A stretch of DNA of 13,575 nt from DATGCT01 sp964495575 (GCA_964495575.1 CAZBVS010000015.1:1-13575), one strand, 5' to 3'. Counted from the stretch's first letter, positions 6,962 to 13,489 are shown. Notes: a model not told the origin generated them from the letters alone. A program made the numbers and translations.

Positions 6962-7034
6962 TGGAGGAGTGACCACCGTGGGTGGACAGTAGTCACTCAT
7001 CTAAACACCCGAAGCCACCCACTTTGTTAATGTA
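6937..7034 (-). ncRNA. Candidate structured leader or small RNA before capsid genes
   Basis: A gene-free stretch carries two long complementary pairs in the order S1-S2-S1'-S2' on the minus strand. GTGGGTGG (7022-7015) pairs with CCACCCAC (6985-6978), and GAGTGAC (6998-6992) pairs with GTCACTC (6973-6967). This is the topology of an H-type pseudoknot with loops of 16, 6 and 4 bases. A competing nested hairpin, CCACC (6985-6981) with GGTGG (6977-6973), would free the first arm. The stretch is preceded by the promoter-like repeat (7035-7069) and followed by a terminator-like hairpin. It may be an attenuating leader for the capsid genes or a separate RNA of about 100 nt. I do not recognise it as a known riboswitch, ribozyme or packaging RNA. 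Confidence 0.5.
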
Positions 7035-7069
7035 CTTTAATTAATAATGTAAATATTATTTCTCCGCAA
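7035..7069 (-). promoter_or_regulatory. Promoter-like 35-bp repeat, copy 2 (capsid unit)
   Basis: TTGCGG (7069-7064), 17-base spacer with ATTTACAT, TATTAA (7046-7041), then TTAAAG. It overlaps the last codons of the SAP-domain gene (the TTGCGGA encodes part of its LAE ending). Unlike copies 1 and 3 it does not abut an ATG; predicted initiation near 7034 would yield the structured leader RNA. Confidence 0.55.
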
Positions 7070-7307
7070 GTCTTTCAATCAGTTCTGTTTTTGTTCCTGA
7101 AACCTTTAAGTCTTCTTCTCGGCACTTATCTTTAAGCTCGGAGACTGTGAATTCAGAATAATCTATCTCCTCAACTTCGGTTTTTTCTTCCTCTTTACTC
7201 TTAAGGTATTCCTCGTATTCCTTTGGGGTATAGGTTTTAACCATATCATTTTCAGTTACCTGGATTTTTGTATTACCCTTACCGTCTGTGATTATCTTCT
7301 TAGTCAT
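7056..7307 (-). CDS. Small SAP-domain protein
   Basis: 83 residues. The C-terminal part (about 52-83: FTVSELKDKCREEDLKVSG, TKTELIERL) is a SAP-type helix-extended loop-helix, a nucleic-acid-binding motif known from DNA repair and chromatin proteins and found in some small phage head-module proteins. The N-terminal part is a short beta stretch (KIITDGKGNTKIQV) and a charged linker (KSKEEEKTEVEEID). It overlaps the previous gene by ATGA. Position between portal and scaffold suggests a head-related role, but DNA binding is inferred from the motif only. Confidence 0.68.
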   Translation of the reverse strand: MTKKIITDGKGNTKIQVTENDMVKTYTPKEYEEYLKSKEEEKTEVEEIDYSEFTVSELKDKCREEDLKVSGTKTELIERLAEK

Positions 7308-7696
7308 AGATTAGTTAATTTGTTAAATTCTTGTTGAAGTTTTTGTATTAGACCTTTTTTGCGATTTTCACCCTCCTTTGTTACCTGAGGTTCGTCTTGT
7401 TCGTATGCTTTACGCATTTCGTTTATTAAATAAAGAGTTCTTAATCTTTGCCCTCTTACGATGTCCGGATTAGATTTTCCCCGCCACACCTTCTCTTTGT
7501 CCGCCTCTGATTGGTAATAAAGGAAATCAACTAAACCTTTATTCTTGTAAGCTTGTTTTAATCCTTTACGCCAAAACTCTTTTTTGCTCTTACGTTTGCT
7601 GAATGAGTTAATATCAAACAACGCTGTAAGTTCAAAGAGGTTTGACTCTTTTTCATCTAAAAGCTTGAATAAAAGCTTTATTAAGAATTTACGCAT
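7304..7696 (-). CDS. Hypothetical basic helical protein of the head module
   Basis: 130 residues, family not recognised. It is Lys/Arg/Glu-rich and mostly helical by composition. The start MRKFLIKLLFKLLDEKESN is an amphipathic helix, then KSKKEFWRKGLKQAYKNKG, VDFLYYQSEADKEKVW, and a C-terminal helix LIQKLQQEFNKLTNL. No signal peptide or cysteine pairs. It overlaps both neighbours by a few bases (8 with the DUF3008-like gene, 4 with the SAP gene), so it is surely part of the portal operon. Possible roles include a capsid assembly or internal protein; nothing in the sequence decides. Confidence 0.6.
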   Translation of the reverse strand: MRKFLIKLLFKLLDEKESNLFELTALFDINSFSKRKSKKEFWRKGLKQAYKNKGLVDFLYYQSEADKEKVWRGKSNPDIVRGQRLRTLYLINEMRKAYEQDEPQVTKEGENRKKGLIQKLQQEFNKLTNL

Positions 7697-7889
7697 TTCT
7701 TTCTGTTGTGTTACTTGTTCTAGAAGCTCCGTTTGCTACTCCTGAAGCAAATTCTTCTAACTCAGCCTCACTCATCGTTTTACACATTTGACGAGCAGCT
7801 CCTGGACTTAATGAGTTACAGTTGCCTTTACGCTTTGCTTGTAAAGCAGCTCCTGCAGCTTTTCGTTGTTCTTCTGATTTTGCTGGCAT
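7689..7889 (-). CDS. DUF3008-like small protein
   Basis: 66 residues. The opening MPAKSEEQRKAAGAALQAKR and the later CKTMSEAELEEFAS follow the pattern of DUF3008 proteins (MPAKSkaQqra.G..l..K followed by a k.Ms..eleDFAs block). These small proteins are found in phages and phage-like regions, often near portal genes; their function is unknown to me. The gene starts two bases after the portal stop and overlaps the next gene by eight bases. The C-terminus is a Ser/Thr/Asn-rich tail. Confidence 0.65.
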   Translation of the reverse strand: MPAKSEEQRKAAGAALQAKRKGNCNSLSPGAARQMCKTMSEAELEEFASGVANGASRTSNTTERNA

Positions 7890-7891
7890 AA

Positions 7892-9754
7892 TTATACTTC
7901 AACGCCTAAATTTTGTGTCGACCTTTGTTTTGTTTGTAATTCACCAACCTCACTAAACTCTGAACCCTGTTGAGGTTGTGGTCTCTGTTGCTGTTGTTGT
8001 TGCTGTTGTTTTAAATGTTCTTCTGGGTTTTTATCTAACGCTTTAACGTATTCTTCTGCAGCTTTCTGAACATTAAACATCTGAGGAACTTTTAGTGTGT
8101 TGGCAAAGTATCTCTCCGCTTCCTCAGCTTCTAACGCCTTAGAACGCTTTATAGAGCTGTTAGCAACGATTTCACAATCAAATTCTATCTGTCTTAAGAA
8201 GCTTGGGGGTATATCTATTGTTTGAGACATTTCTTTTAAGGTTTTGTTTTCTTGTTCTACTTTGTCTTCACCTCTTGGTTTTGGGGTTATATTTATGTTT
8301 AGGGTTCCAACCTCTCCGTTATCTAGTTGAGTTTGTCTAACACTTATCTCTCTAAACTTAGGAATAGCTTCTCTTGCCCCTTCTACTCCTAGACGTTTTT
8401 CCCACTCAACGGGGGTTTGATACCTGTCTAATTGGTTTTTAACCCGCAAGTAAGCTTTGTCTCGCTCCATTCTTTCCATTGAATCTAAGAACAATGAAGC
8501 AATCTCCATCGCTGCTTCCCTTGCTACTAATACCTCTCTGGCTGTTTTAGAGCGTCCTTCTCCTGATTGCCCTGCTAATTCTGCGGATACACTTGAAGAT
8601 TCTAATGATGCTTTGATTTGTTGAGTTATATTAGTTGCAGCATTAAACGCCCCTGAAGAACCAAACTGCATTTGAGTAAAGTTGCCCGGGTCGTTTACAG
8701 GAACTAATCCTCCACCCGATAAAACATCGGATCCTAAGTCATCGCCTCCTGTAACAAGGATTACCTCATTTAAGGCACGCCAAAGCATATCTAATGATAG
8801 GTTTAGAATCTCGTTATTAGCGTCCTGCATATCCAAAAGCTTAATAGTAAGAGGCATATCGTATATAAATCTTGGGTTAAGTTCTTCAAATCCTCCCCAT
8901 ACAAATGGGTATTCTTTATGGTTATAAGGCATTGGGTTATTGACAGGAGTCAAAAGTTGTCCATTCGCTATTACGTGGAATTCGTCTTCCCACTTATTGA
9001 AATACCTAATAACCTCAACCTCGTTTTTGTTTACATCATCTCTTAAGAGCATATCCTCGTTTTCAGAAGCTATTAAGTCTCCGTAAGTTGGGACATCATC
9101 AACGTCGTATTTTGAAAACTCTCGTCTAAATCTTTCTTCATCCATTTTAATAATCCAAGTAAGTCTTGGTTGTTCTTGAATGTCTCTTTCTGTCATAGAA
9201 CCAGGGATAAAGTCTTCTACGGGGATTAATTCACCGTAAGGTCCGTTGTAGTGAACTACCTGTTCCTCTTCTACTTCAGTTATCTTTCCTGTCTCATCTC
9301 GATCAACAATATTCTTTACTTTCCTTTTCTGGTATCTCCAACCCTCAAACCATATAGATTTTGGCGTTGTTAGTGCCTGAAGCATTATGTGGCGGTTTTT
9401 TTCCTTTTCTTTGAGTCTACGGCTAGAGTCTTTGTAAAAACCCTTTAGAACGTTAGTTATGATATTTGAATAAGGGGATAGTCTTTTGTTCGTGTTAAAG
9501 AATTGTGCTTCGTAATAACCACGAGTTTTTGAGATTATCGCCATTATTTTGTCTCTTGTTATTGGATCAAAGACATTGTATTGATAATCTTCCTTCCAGT
9601 CTGGCTTTTCAGTGAAGCCTATGAACTGTTTTCTACCCTCACGAGTGTATGTCGCAAGGTTTTCATTTCTGAAGTATATATAAGACTGGTCCCGTGCATC
9701 TTTGTCAGCACGGAGTTGTGTTAAAATTTTATTTGCCTTTTCTTCTTTTGTCAT
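7892..9754 (-). CDS. Portal protein (podovirus/P22-like head-tail connector)
   Basis: 620 residues, in the size range of large podovirus portals. It forms the dodecameric ring through which terminase pumps DNA. Supporting stretches: YNVFDPITRDKIMAIISKTR, a YGELIPVEDFIPGS wing-type segment (about 180), PLTIKLLDMQDANNEILNLS, a long stem helix, and RSKTAREVLVAREAAMEIAS (about 404-423), typical of portal proteins. The C-terminus (about 560-620) is a flexible Gln-rich tail with eight Gln in a row (583-590), perhaps the barrel or an unstructured end. It begins directly after promoter-like copy 3 with no Shine-Dalgarno (AATTAAGT before ATG). Neighbours terminase upstream and scaffold downstream fit. 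Confidence 0.83.
   Translation of the reverse strand: MTKEEKANKILTQLRADKDARDQSYIYFRNENLATYTREGRKQFIGFTEKPDWKEDYQYNVFDPITRDKIMAIISKTRGYYEAQFFNTNKRLSPYSNIITNVLKGFYKDSSRRLKEKEKNRHIMLQALTTPKSIWFEGWRYQKRKVKNIVDRDETGKITEVEEEQVVHYNGPYGELIPVEDFIPGSMTERDIQEQPRLTWIIKMDEERFRREFSKYDVDDVPTYGDLIASENEDMLLRDDVNKNEVEVIRYFNKWEDEFHVIANGQLLTPVNNPMPYNHKEYPFVWGGFEELNPRFIYDMPLTIKLLDMQDANNEILNLSLDMLWRALNEVILVTGGDDLGSDVLSGGGLVPVNDPGNFTQMQFGSSGAFNAATNITQQIKASLESSSVSAELAGQSGEGRSKTAREVLVAREAAMEIASLFLDSMERMERDKAYLRVKNQLDRYQTPVEWEKRLGVEGAREAIPKFREISVRQTQLDNGEVGTLNINITPKPRGEDKVEQENKTLKEMSQTIDIPPSFLRQIEFDCEIVANSSIKRSKALEAEEAERYFANTLKVPQMFNVQKAAEEYVKALDKNPEEHLKQQQQQQQQRPQPQQGSEFSEVGELQTKQRSTQNLGVEV
7985..8008 (-). repeat. 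Poly-glutamine codon repeat in portal C-terminus
   Basis: Eight consecutive CAA/CAG codons (mixed) near the portal C-terminus, flanked by more Gln (RPQPQQ). The mixing of CAA and CAG lowers slippage but length variation between related phages is plausible. Confidence 0.8.
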
Positions 9755-9789
9755 ACTTAATTAGTAATGTAAATTTAAAAATTCCGCAA
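9755..9789 (-). promoter_or_regulatory. Promoter-like 35-bp repeat, copy 3 (portal unit)
   Basis: TTGCGG (9789-9784), 17-base spacer with ATTTACAT, TACTAA (9766-9761), TTAAGT, then the portal ATG at 9754. It begins one base after the stop of the 50-residue gene. Geometry is identical to copy 1, and 26 of its 35 bases match that copy, with the main runs TTGCGGA, ATTTACATTA and AAGT. Confidence 0.6.
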
Positions 9790-9790
9790 G

Positions 9791-9943
9791 TTATTTAGTA
9801 GCTCTAAACTTCCCTCTCTTAACGAGAGATTTCTTTTTTTCTATCTTTTGTTTCTTTTTATCTATTTCATCGTCTTCAAAAGGTTCGTCAGGGAATACCA
9901 CTTTAAGCTCGTATTCATGATTTTTATATTCTTTAGACTCCAC
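9791..9943 (-). CDS. Short charged protein between large terminase and portal (GTG start)
   Basis: 50 residues from GTG 9943, with AAAGG five bases upstream as ribosome site; the start lies inside the last codons of the large terminase in another frame. The product begins MESKEYKNHEYELKVVFPDE, then an acidic patch (PFEDDEID), then a strongly basic stretch (KKKQKIEKKKS, VKRGKFRATK). The frame is open for the full gap between terminase and portal, and its stop is one base before the promoter-like repeat. I recognise no family. The amino-acid pattern looks protein-like rather than random. Possible head or packaging accessory protein. Confidence 0.6.
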   Translation of the reverse strand: MESKEYKNHEYELKVVFPDEPFEDDEIDKKKQKIEKKKSLVKRGKFRATK

Positions 9944-11477
9944 GGAAACCTTTGCCTCTACTGGCTGTTAATTTACGACTTTTAGTTCTTGTTGATCTAT
10001 TTACATAATCTTTCATTTGGTAGGCGATGGCAGTGGCAATAAGCAAATCAAAGTGTCTTGTTGTGTCTTCGTCTGTCCTCTGATATTGAACATCATCTTG
10101 GGTGTAGCTTCTAAGCTCCTTTAATATTTCTTGAGAAGGTATTTGTATCCCGTCCTCGTTTATGGCTGTTTTAAGGTCGTGGAGCATCTTTGGTTTAGTT
10201 GAAGGTCCAGTCTTCCAACCTAACTTGGTTGATTTCTTGTTGGTGCTTTTGTCGTGTTTAACTTGTCTGTAAACATTGTTATAGATTTCATTTAGTTTTG
10301 AAACTGTAGCATAACCCATCGAATTGTTTTCTGGGGCTACTAAAGCTTTGTGATATTTCATACCCTTATCCTTTAATTCAAAAGCAAAGTTGTCCGGGGT
10401 TATTTTATTATTTTTATAAGTTGCCACAACCTTTGGAACTAATGGCTTAAAGTCTATTACTACTGCTGTTGAATGGTCTTTTCCAACTCCCTCGCTAACA
10501 TCAGCCCCAATTCCGTAATAATGAGTTGCTTCTGGTTCTTCAAAAATAGTCCAGTCGCCTTGTTTTTCCCCTTTCTTTACAAATTGTTTCTGAAACTCAA
10601 TCTTTTCGTTAGCAAAAAACTTCTCTCCAGCATAAGCAAAAGCTTCCTCTGGGGTTGTAGGATACTCTCTAAACAACGCTTGCCAATCTTTATTAAGAGA
10701 AACCCACTTAAGATAATAATAGGTTATTTGTGTATCTGATAAACCGTGTTTCTTTTGGTAATCTTGGAACTCTTTAGGGACTTCTAATGGTTCTGATATT
10801 TTGCTAATCTCGTTATCATCATAAGTCCAGTTATAAAAATGAGCTTTATAATCAATTTTTGTGTCAGGTTCTCCTCTCTCCCACGCTTCCCAAAACATCT
10901 CGTAAAAAGGCCCTGAGTCTCCTCGAGCGGTCGATTCTATATCTACTCTTCCGTCCATAGGGACTGCTGGGATAGTTCCTTCTAATACTTCTTTTGCTCT
11001 TTTTGGGTATTTTTCATATAAAATAGGGAGTTCAGTGATGTGAACTCTGTTAAATGTTCCTGAACGCCCGGTGTTGTCTACTGTAATTGAAGAATAACGT
11101 CCATCACCAAAGCCAAACTTCATCCTACGAGCAGAACTTCTTTCTTGATCCCATAAGTCTTTTAACTCTTTTGGTAGGTTTTTCCAAGTTAAATGAACCT
11201 TATTATCAAAAATTTCCTCCGCTGTTTTTAAATCTTGAGCAATAAACAGTGAATCAAAGTTTGGAGTAAAAACAGTATCATCAAGCGTGTCTATAGCTTC
11301 TTCTGTAGAAAAGCCGAGCTGACGTGATTTTAATATTATATTCCTTGTATGAGCATTTTCAGCAAATTCACGTTGAGCTCGGTTTCTTTTATAAGTTATT
11401 AGTTGACTATTTTTATCTCGAATCTTATATAAATGGTTTATCCTCCATTCTTTATTTTTTAATCTATTATCACTCAT
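9933..11477 (-). CDS. terL: Terminase large subunit (packaging ATPase and nuclease)
   Basis: 514 residues, usual length. N-terminal ATPase: Walker-A-like SRQLGFST (51-58, lacking the classical GKS, as is common in terminases), Walker-B RVHITE (144-149) with the catalytic Glu, and coupling motif ESTARG (181-186). C-terminal RNase H-like nuclease: GIGADVSEGVGKDHS with Asp326, APENNS with Glu383, and RHFDLLIA with Asp477, the expected acidic triad. It translocates DNA into the prohead through the portal and cuts concatemers. The ATG overlaps the end of the small-subunit gene by eight bases, the standard coupled arrangement. The 3' end overlaps the 50-residue gene. Confidence 0.93.
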   Translation of the reverse strand: MSDNRLKNKEWRINHLYKIRDKNSQLITYKRNRAQREFAENAHTRNIILKSRQLGFSTEEAIDTLDDTVFTPNFDSLFIAQDLKTAEEIFDNKVHLTWKNLPKELKDLWDQERSSARRMKFGFGDGRYSSITVDNTGRSGTFNRVHITELPILYEKYPKRAKEVLEGTIPAVPMDGRVDIESTARGDSGPFYEMFWEAWERGEPDTKIDYKAHFYNWTYDDNEISKISEPLEVPKEFQDYQKKHGLSDTQITYYYLKWVSLNKDWQALFREYPTTPEEAFAYAGEKFFANEKIEFQKQFVKKGEKQGDWTIFEEPEATHYYGIGADVSEGVGKDHSTAVVIDFKPLVPKVVATYKNNKITPDNFAFELKDKGMKYHKALVAPENNSMGYATVSKLNEIYNNVYRQVKHDKSTNKKSTKLGWKTGPSTKPKMLHDLKTAINEDGIQIPSQEILKELRSYTQDDVQYQRTDEDTTRHFDLLIATAIAYQMKDYVNRSTRTKSRKLTASRGKGFRGV

Positions 11478-11859
11478 CTTCTAAGTCATCGAGTATAGCT
11501 CCTATTGACTTTCCACCCGAAGTAACATCCGACTTTGCCTTATAACCGTGTTTACCTAACAGTAGTTTTACTATGTTAGAATTCCATTCTCCTTTAAGTC
11601 CTTTATTCAATGCTAAACTTGCTTGTAATGCTAATATATCCTCTAATATGTGCGAAAACTCTTTGTGTTGACCTTTCCAGTCATATATTGTTCTCCTTGC
11701 TATTCCTGAATAAGCACTAAACCCTTCTATACTTGGCACTACTTCTTCTAACTCTTCGTTAAAAAAGTCATCAAGGTATTGTTTAACCTTTTCTATTACT
11801 TCCGGACCATATCCACTTGGTCTCCCTCCTTTATTCTTTTTTTTGTTTTTCTTTGTCAT
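11470..11859 (-). CDS. terS: Terminase small subunit (P22 gp3-type packaging protein)
   Basis: 129 residues. A basic N-terminus (KKNKKKNKGGRPSGYGPE) leads to a helix-turn-helix at about 43-62 (PSIEGFSAYSGIARRTIYDW), then a helical oligomerisation region (ILEDILALQASLALNKGL), and the typical ending KLLLGKHGYKAKSD, VTSGGKSIG. This follows the gp3/terminase-small pattern in which the protein recognises the packaging site and regulates the large subunit. There is no Shine-Dalgarno (GCATATAACA before ATG). In P22 the pac site lies inside the small-subunit gene; a similar site here is possible but not visible. Confidence 0.85.
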   Translation of the reverse strand: MTKKNKKKNKGGRPSGYGPEVIEKVKQYLDDFFNEELEEVVPSIEGFSAYSGIARRTIYDWKGQHKEFSHILEDILALQASLALNKGLKGEWNSNIVKLLLGKHGYKAKSDVTSGGKSIGAILDDLEDE

Positions 11860-11923
11860 TGTTATATGCTTTTAATTAATTCTATTTAAACTTCGCCACT
11901 ATTGACACTTTTGTAAACTTTAC

Positions 11924-11998
11924 CTATTTTCTTCTATGAAAAATACCCAAAAAGAGCAAAAGAAGTATTAGTAGGATATTTATTATTAGTTTAATCAC
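11924..11998 (-). CDS. Possible 24-residue membrane micro-protein (GTG start)
   Basis: From GTG 11998 the frame reads 24 codons to TAG at 11924. The product has one continuous hydrophobic helix (IIN then ILLILLLLFLGIF) and a basic end HRRK, a typical N-out/C-in or signal-anchor shape. The GTG overlaps the TGA of the 70-residue ORF as GTGA, a common coupling arrangement. The ribosome site is weak (AATAAGA). A comparable small membrane protein ends at the right edge of the window. AT-rich DNA readily encodes Leu/Ile runs, so this stays tentative. Confidence 0.35.
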   Translation of the reverse strand: MIKLIINILLILLLLFLGIFHRRK

Positions 11999-12207
11999 AT
12001 TAGTCTTATTTCTTTTGATGTTGGTGGCTTTGATTTTTTATAGCTAATGTATACTTTTAGTTCTCTTGTTGTTGGGGTTTTATTGTATTTACTTTTGAAC
12101 TCCTTTGAGTATCTCTTTAATCTGTTTTTTTGTATAACTCTGGCCACATTCACTACACCCCCATCTTTCCTTTTGTTTTCTGAAGTTCCACTCTTCGAGT
12201 TTGCCAT
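11995..12207 (-). CDS. Alternative-frame basic ORF overlapping the zinc-ribbon gene
   Basis: 70 residues from ATG 12207, frame +1 to the zinc-ribbon frame; no ribosome site precedes this ATG. The first third (SKSGTSENKRKDGG) looks like a shadow of the zinc-ribbon codons. The last part, beyond the zinc-ribbon stop, looks protein-like: YSKEFKSKYNKTPTTRELKV, recalling the F..ky...PT..EL turn of small DNA-binding helices. It covers an otherwise gene-free 94 bases, and its stop overlaps the micro-ORF start. Either the ORF is translated, or a +1 shift on the A7 run (about 12126-12132) joins its C-terminal 43 residues to the zinc ribbon, or it is chance. Confidence 0.35.
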   Translation of the reverse strand: MANSKSGTSENKRKDGGVVNVARVIQKNRLKRYSKEFKSKYNKTPTTRELKVYISYKKSKPPTSKEIRLM

Positions 12208-12250
12208 TACATTTAGGGCATCTTAGTTTTTTTAGATTCTTCCATTTCAT
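12089..12250 (-). CDS. Small zinc-ribbon protein
   Basis: 53 residues from ATG 12250. The sequence holds two CxxC knuckles, CPKC (11-14) and CSEC (32-35), 17 residues apart with aromatic residues between, followed by GQSYTKKQIKEIL: a classical zinc ribbon of the kind in small phage nucleic-acid-binding proteins. AAAAGG lies five bases before the start. The start lies within the last codons of the 285-residue gene in another frame. This frame is favoured over the overlapping 70-residue ORF because of the cysteine pairs and ribosome site. The partner (DNA, RNA or protein) is unknown. A 7-A run lies at codons 40-42, see the overlapping ORF. Confidence 0.7.
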   Translation of the reverse strand: MKWKNLKKLRCPKCNGKLEEWNFRKQKERWGCSECGQSYTKKQIKEILKGVQK

Positions 12251-13070
12251 GCCACCTTTTATCTATTGTTTTTCTGACATTCACTCTCGTTTGCCAGTCT
12301 TGACCTTTAAAGTTGTATTTTGGACGCATAAGGCAGTTGTAAAGATCCTCCTCGTCTAATCCTATTATATCAAAATTTAGTTCTTTTATAAAGTCCATCA
12401 CCATTTTAGGGATTGGTAGTTTAAGGGCTATTTTCCATTTTTTGGTAACTCGGCGGTTTCTATCTCTTTCTATCCCTTTTCTAAGAGCTTTTCTTAACTC
12501 CGCCTTGGTGTTATCCTTCATTTCTCCTATTACATCCTGCCCTCTATACCTATATGGGGCATCATATTCCCATATCTGGGCTATTAGTCTTCTTAGGGCG
12601 TTCTCTTTTGCTTTTATTTTTGCTTGGACAGTTTCCTCCGGGAATTCCTTACGCCATTTTTTTATTTGTTTTTCGCTTGGGGTAAAGTATTTATTAAAAA
12701 CCTTTCCCGCTCGATATATTTCTTGCCCGGACTTACAGTAATTCTCTGGTTTAAGGTATGTAGATTTTAAGATATTGTGAGTCCATTCAAGGTATTTGTC
12801 TAGAAGTGGTTTCTTAATTAAAAAAACAAACGGAATTAACCATTTGTGTTCTGAAATAAATTCTAACGCTTTCATTAAGAGTCCTTTTGTCGCTTTTACG
12901 GCTCGAACTGCCTGAGGATAAGGGAATAGTTTCTCTGGATATTTACAACCTTCAAAATAGGCCTTGTAGCCATCGGGGGTTTTTTCAAACTTTTTTGCTA
13001 CCCTTACGTTAGTTTGCTTAGGGTCATTCTCTAAAGCTTCTTTTGGGACTGCCGGGACTCTATATTTCAT
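12213..13070 (-). CDS. Unrecognised basic protein upstream of terminase
   Basis: 285 residues, strongly Lys/Arg-rich, cytoplasmic (one hydrophobic patch WLIPFVFLI at about 75-83 is too short and flanked by Lys for a clear span). Mostly helical by composition: a conserved-looking block FPYPQAVRAVKATKGLLMKA (about 49-68), a central basic helix ENALRRLIAQIWEYDAPYRY, AELRKALRKGIERDRNRRVT, and a C-terminal DEEDLYNCLMRPKYNF. No nuclease, ATPase or helix-turn-helix motif is clear. It overlaps its upstream neighbour by 11 bases and the zinc-ribbon gene by 38. Position before the terminase and basic charge would suit a DNA- or RNA-binding protein; function not assigned. Confidence 0.65.
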   Translation of the reverse strand: MKYRVPAVPKEALENDPKQTNVRVAKKFEKTPDGYKAYFEGCKYPEKLFPYPQAVRAVKATKGLLMKALEFISEHKWLIPFVFLIKKPLLDKYLEWTHNILKSTYLKPENYCKSGQEIYRAGKVFNKYFTPSEKQIKKWRKEFPEETVQAKIKAKENALRRLIAQIWEYDAPYRYRGQDVIGEMKDNTKAELRKALRKGIERDRNRRVTKKWKIALKLPIPKMVMDFIKELNFDIIGLDEEDLYNCLMRPKYNFKGQDWQTRVNVRKTIDKRWHEMEESKKTKMP

Positions 13071-13323
13071 TTAATTTTTCTTCAATTACTTTTAATCTCA
13101 ACCTTTTTTGTTCTACGTCTTTTTCAGTATCTTCAACCGCCTCTTTAGCGGTGTAGGTCGTAATCCCTTTGGTGCTTCCTATCCCTTGGGTTTGTCTATC
13201 ACCAACCTTATGGTTGGGTTCAAGCCTTTTAAGGTGTTCTAGCTGTACCTCTTTTGATACTAGGGATTGTAAGGCGTTGTTATATTGCTTTGTTAATATT
13301 TCCTTGCGGGTTGTTTTTTTCAT
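13060..13323 (-). CDS. Small coiled-coil protein
   Basis: 87 residues. Two helical segments, the first with heptad-like spacing (YNNALQSLVSKEVQLEHLKR) and the second at the C-terminus (EAVEDTEKDVEQKRLRLKVI), flank a polar Gly/Thr/Gln loop (VGDRQTQGIGSTKGITTYTA). This suggests a helical hairpin. TAAGG one base before ATG 13323 could serve as a ribosome site. It overlaps the upstream ORF by 44 bases, more than usual, and the downstream gene by 11. Family unknown. Confidence 0.58.
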   Translation of the reverse strand: MKKTTRKEILTKQYNNALQSLVSKEVQLEHLKRLEPNHKVGDRQTQGIGSTKGITTYTAKEAVEDTEKDVEQKRLRLKVIEEKLNEI

Positions 13324-13489
13324 ACCTTATACGTTTTAGTTCATTTATTAATTGGTCCGACATATTTTTTGAGACTACGTCAACATTTTTTAATATACCT
13401 TCTATTCTATTATTGAATGGGTTAACGATTAATGAGTTTCGTTCAGCTATCCTGCGGGTTGCTTGTCTTATTTCGTATTCACTCCACAT
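13280..13489 (-). CDS. Small hypothetical helical protein
   Basis: 69 residues, family unknown: MWSEYEIRQATRRIAERNSL, then NPFNNRIEGILKNVDVVSKN, and MSDQLINELKRIRYEKNN. The beginning could be a helix-rich DNA- or protein-binding element. It starts right behind a promoter-like sequence (13490-13524) and overlaps the coiled-coil gene by 44 bases. The last 15 residues (overlap part) may be less constrained. TAAGG precedes ATG closely. Confidence 0.55.
   Translation of the reverse strand: MWSEYEIRQATRRIAERNSLIVNPFNNRIEGILKNVDVVSKNMSDQLINELKRIRYEKNNPQGNINKAI

Noticed and set aside
6943..7022. Hammerhead-type ribozyme in the capsid leader
   Set aside because: GATGAG occurs but the required CUGAUGA and GAAA core elements in the right places are absent.
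6887..7055. phi29-type packaging RNA (pRNA)
   Set aside because: The location inside the late operon and the stem arrangement do not match, and the terminase here is P22-like with a separate small subunit.
11902..11930. Plus-strand TTGACA, 17 bases, TATTTT promoter-like sequence
   Set aside because: It faces against all genes and overlaps the micro-ORF and terminase leader. No plus-strand gene follows. AT-rich DNA gives such matches often; an antisense role is possible but unsupported.
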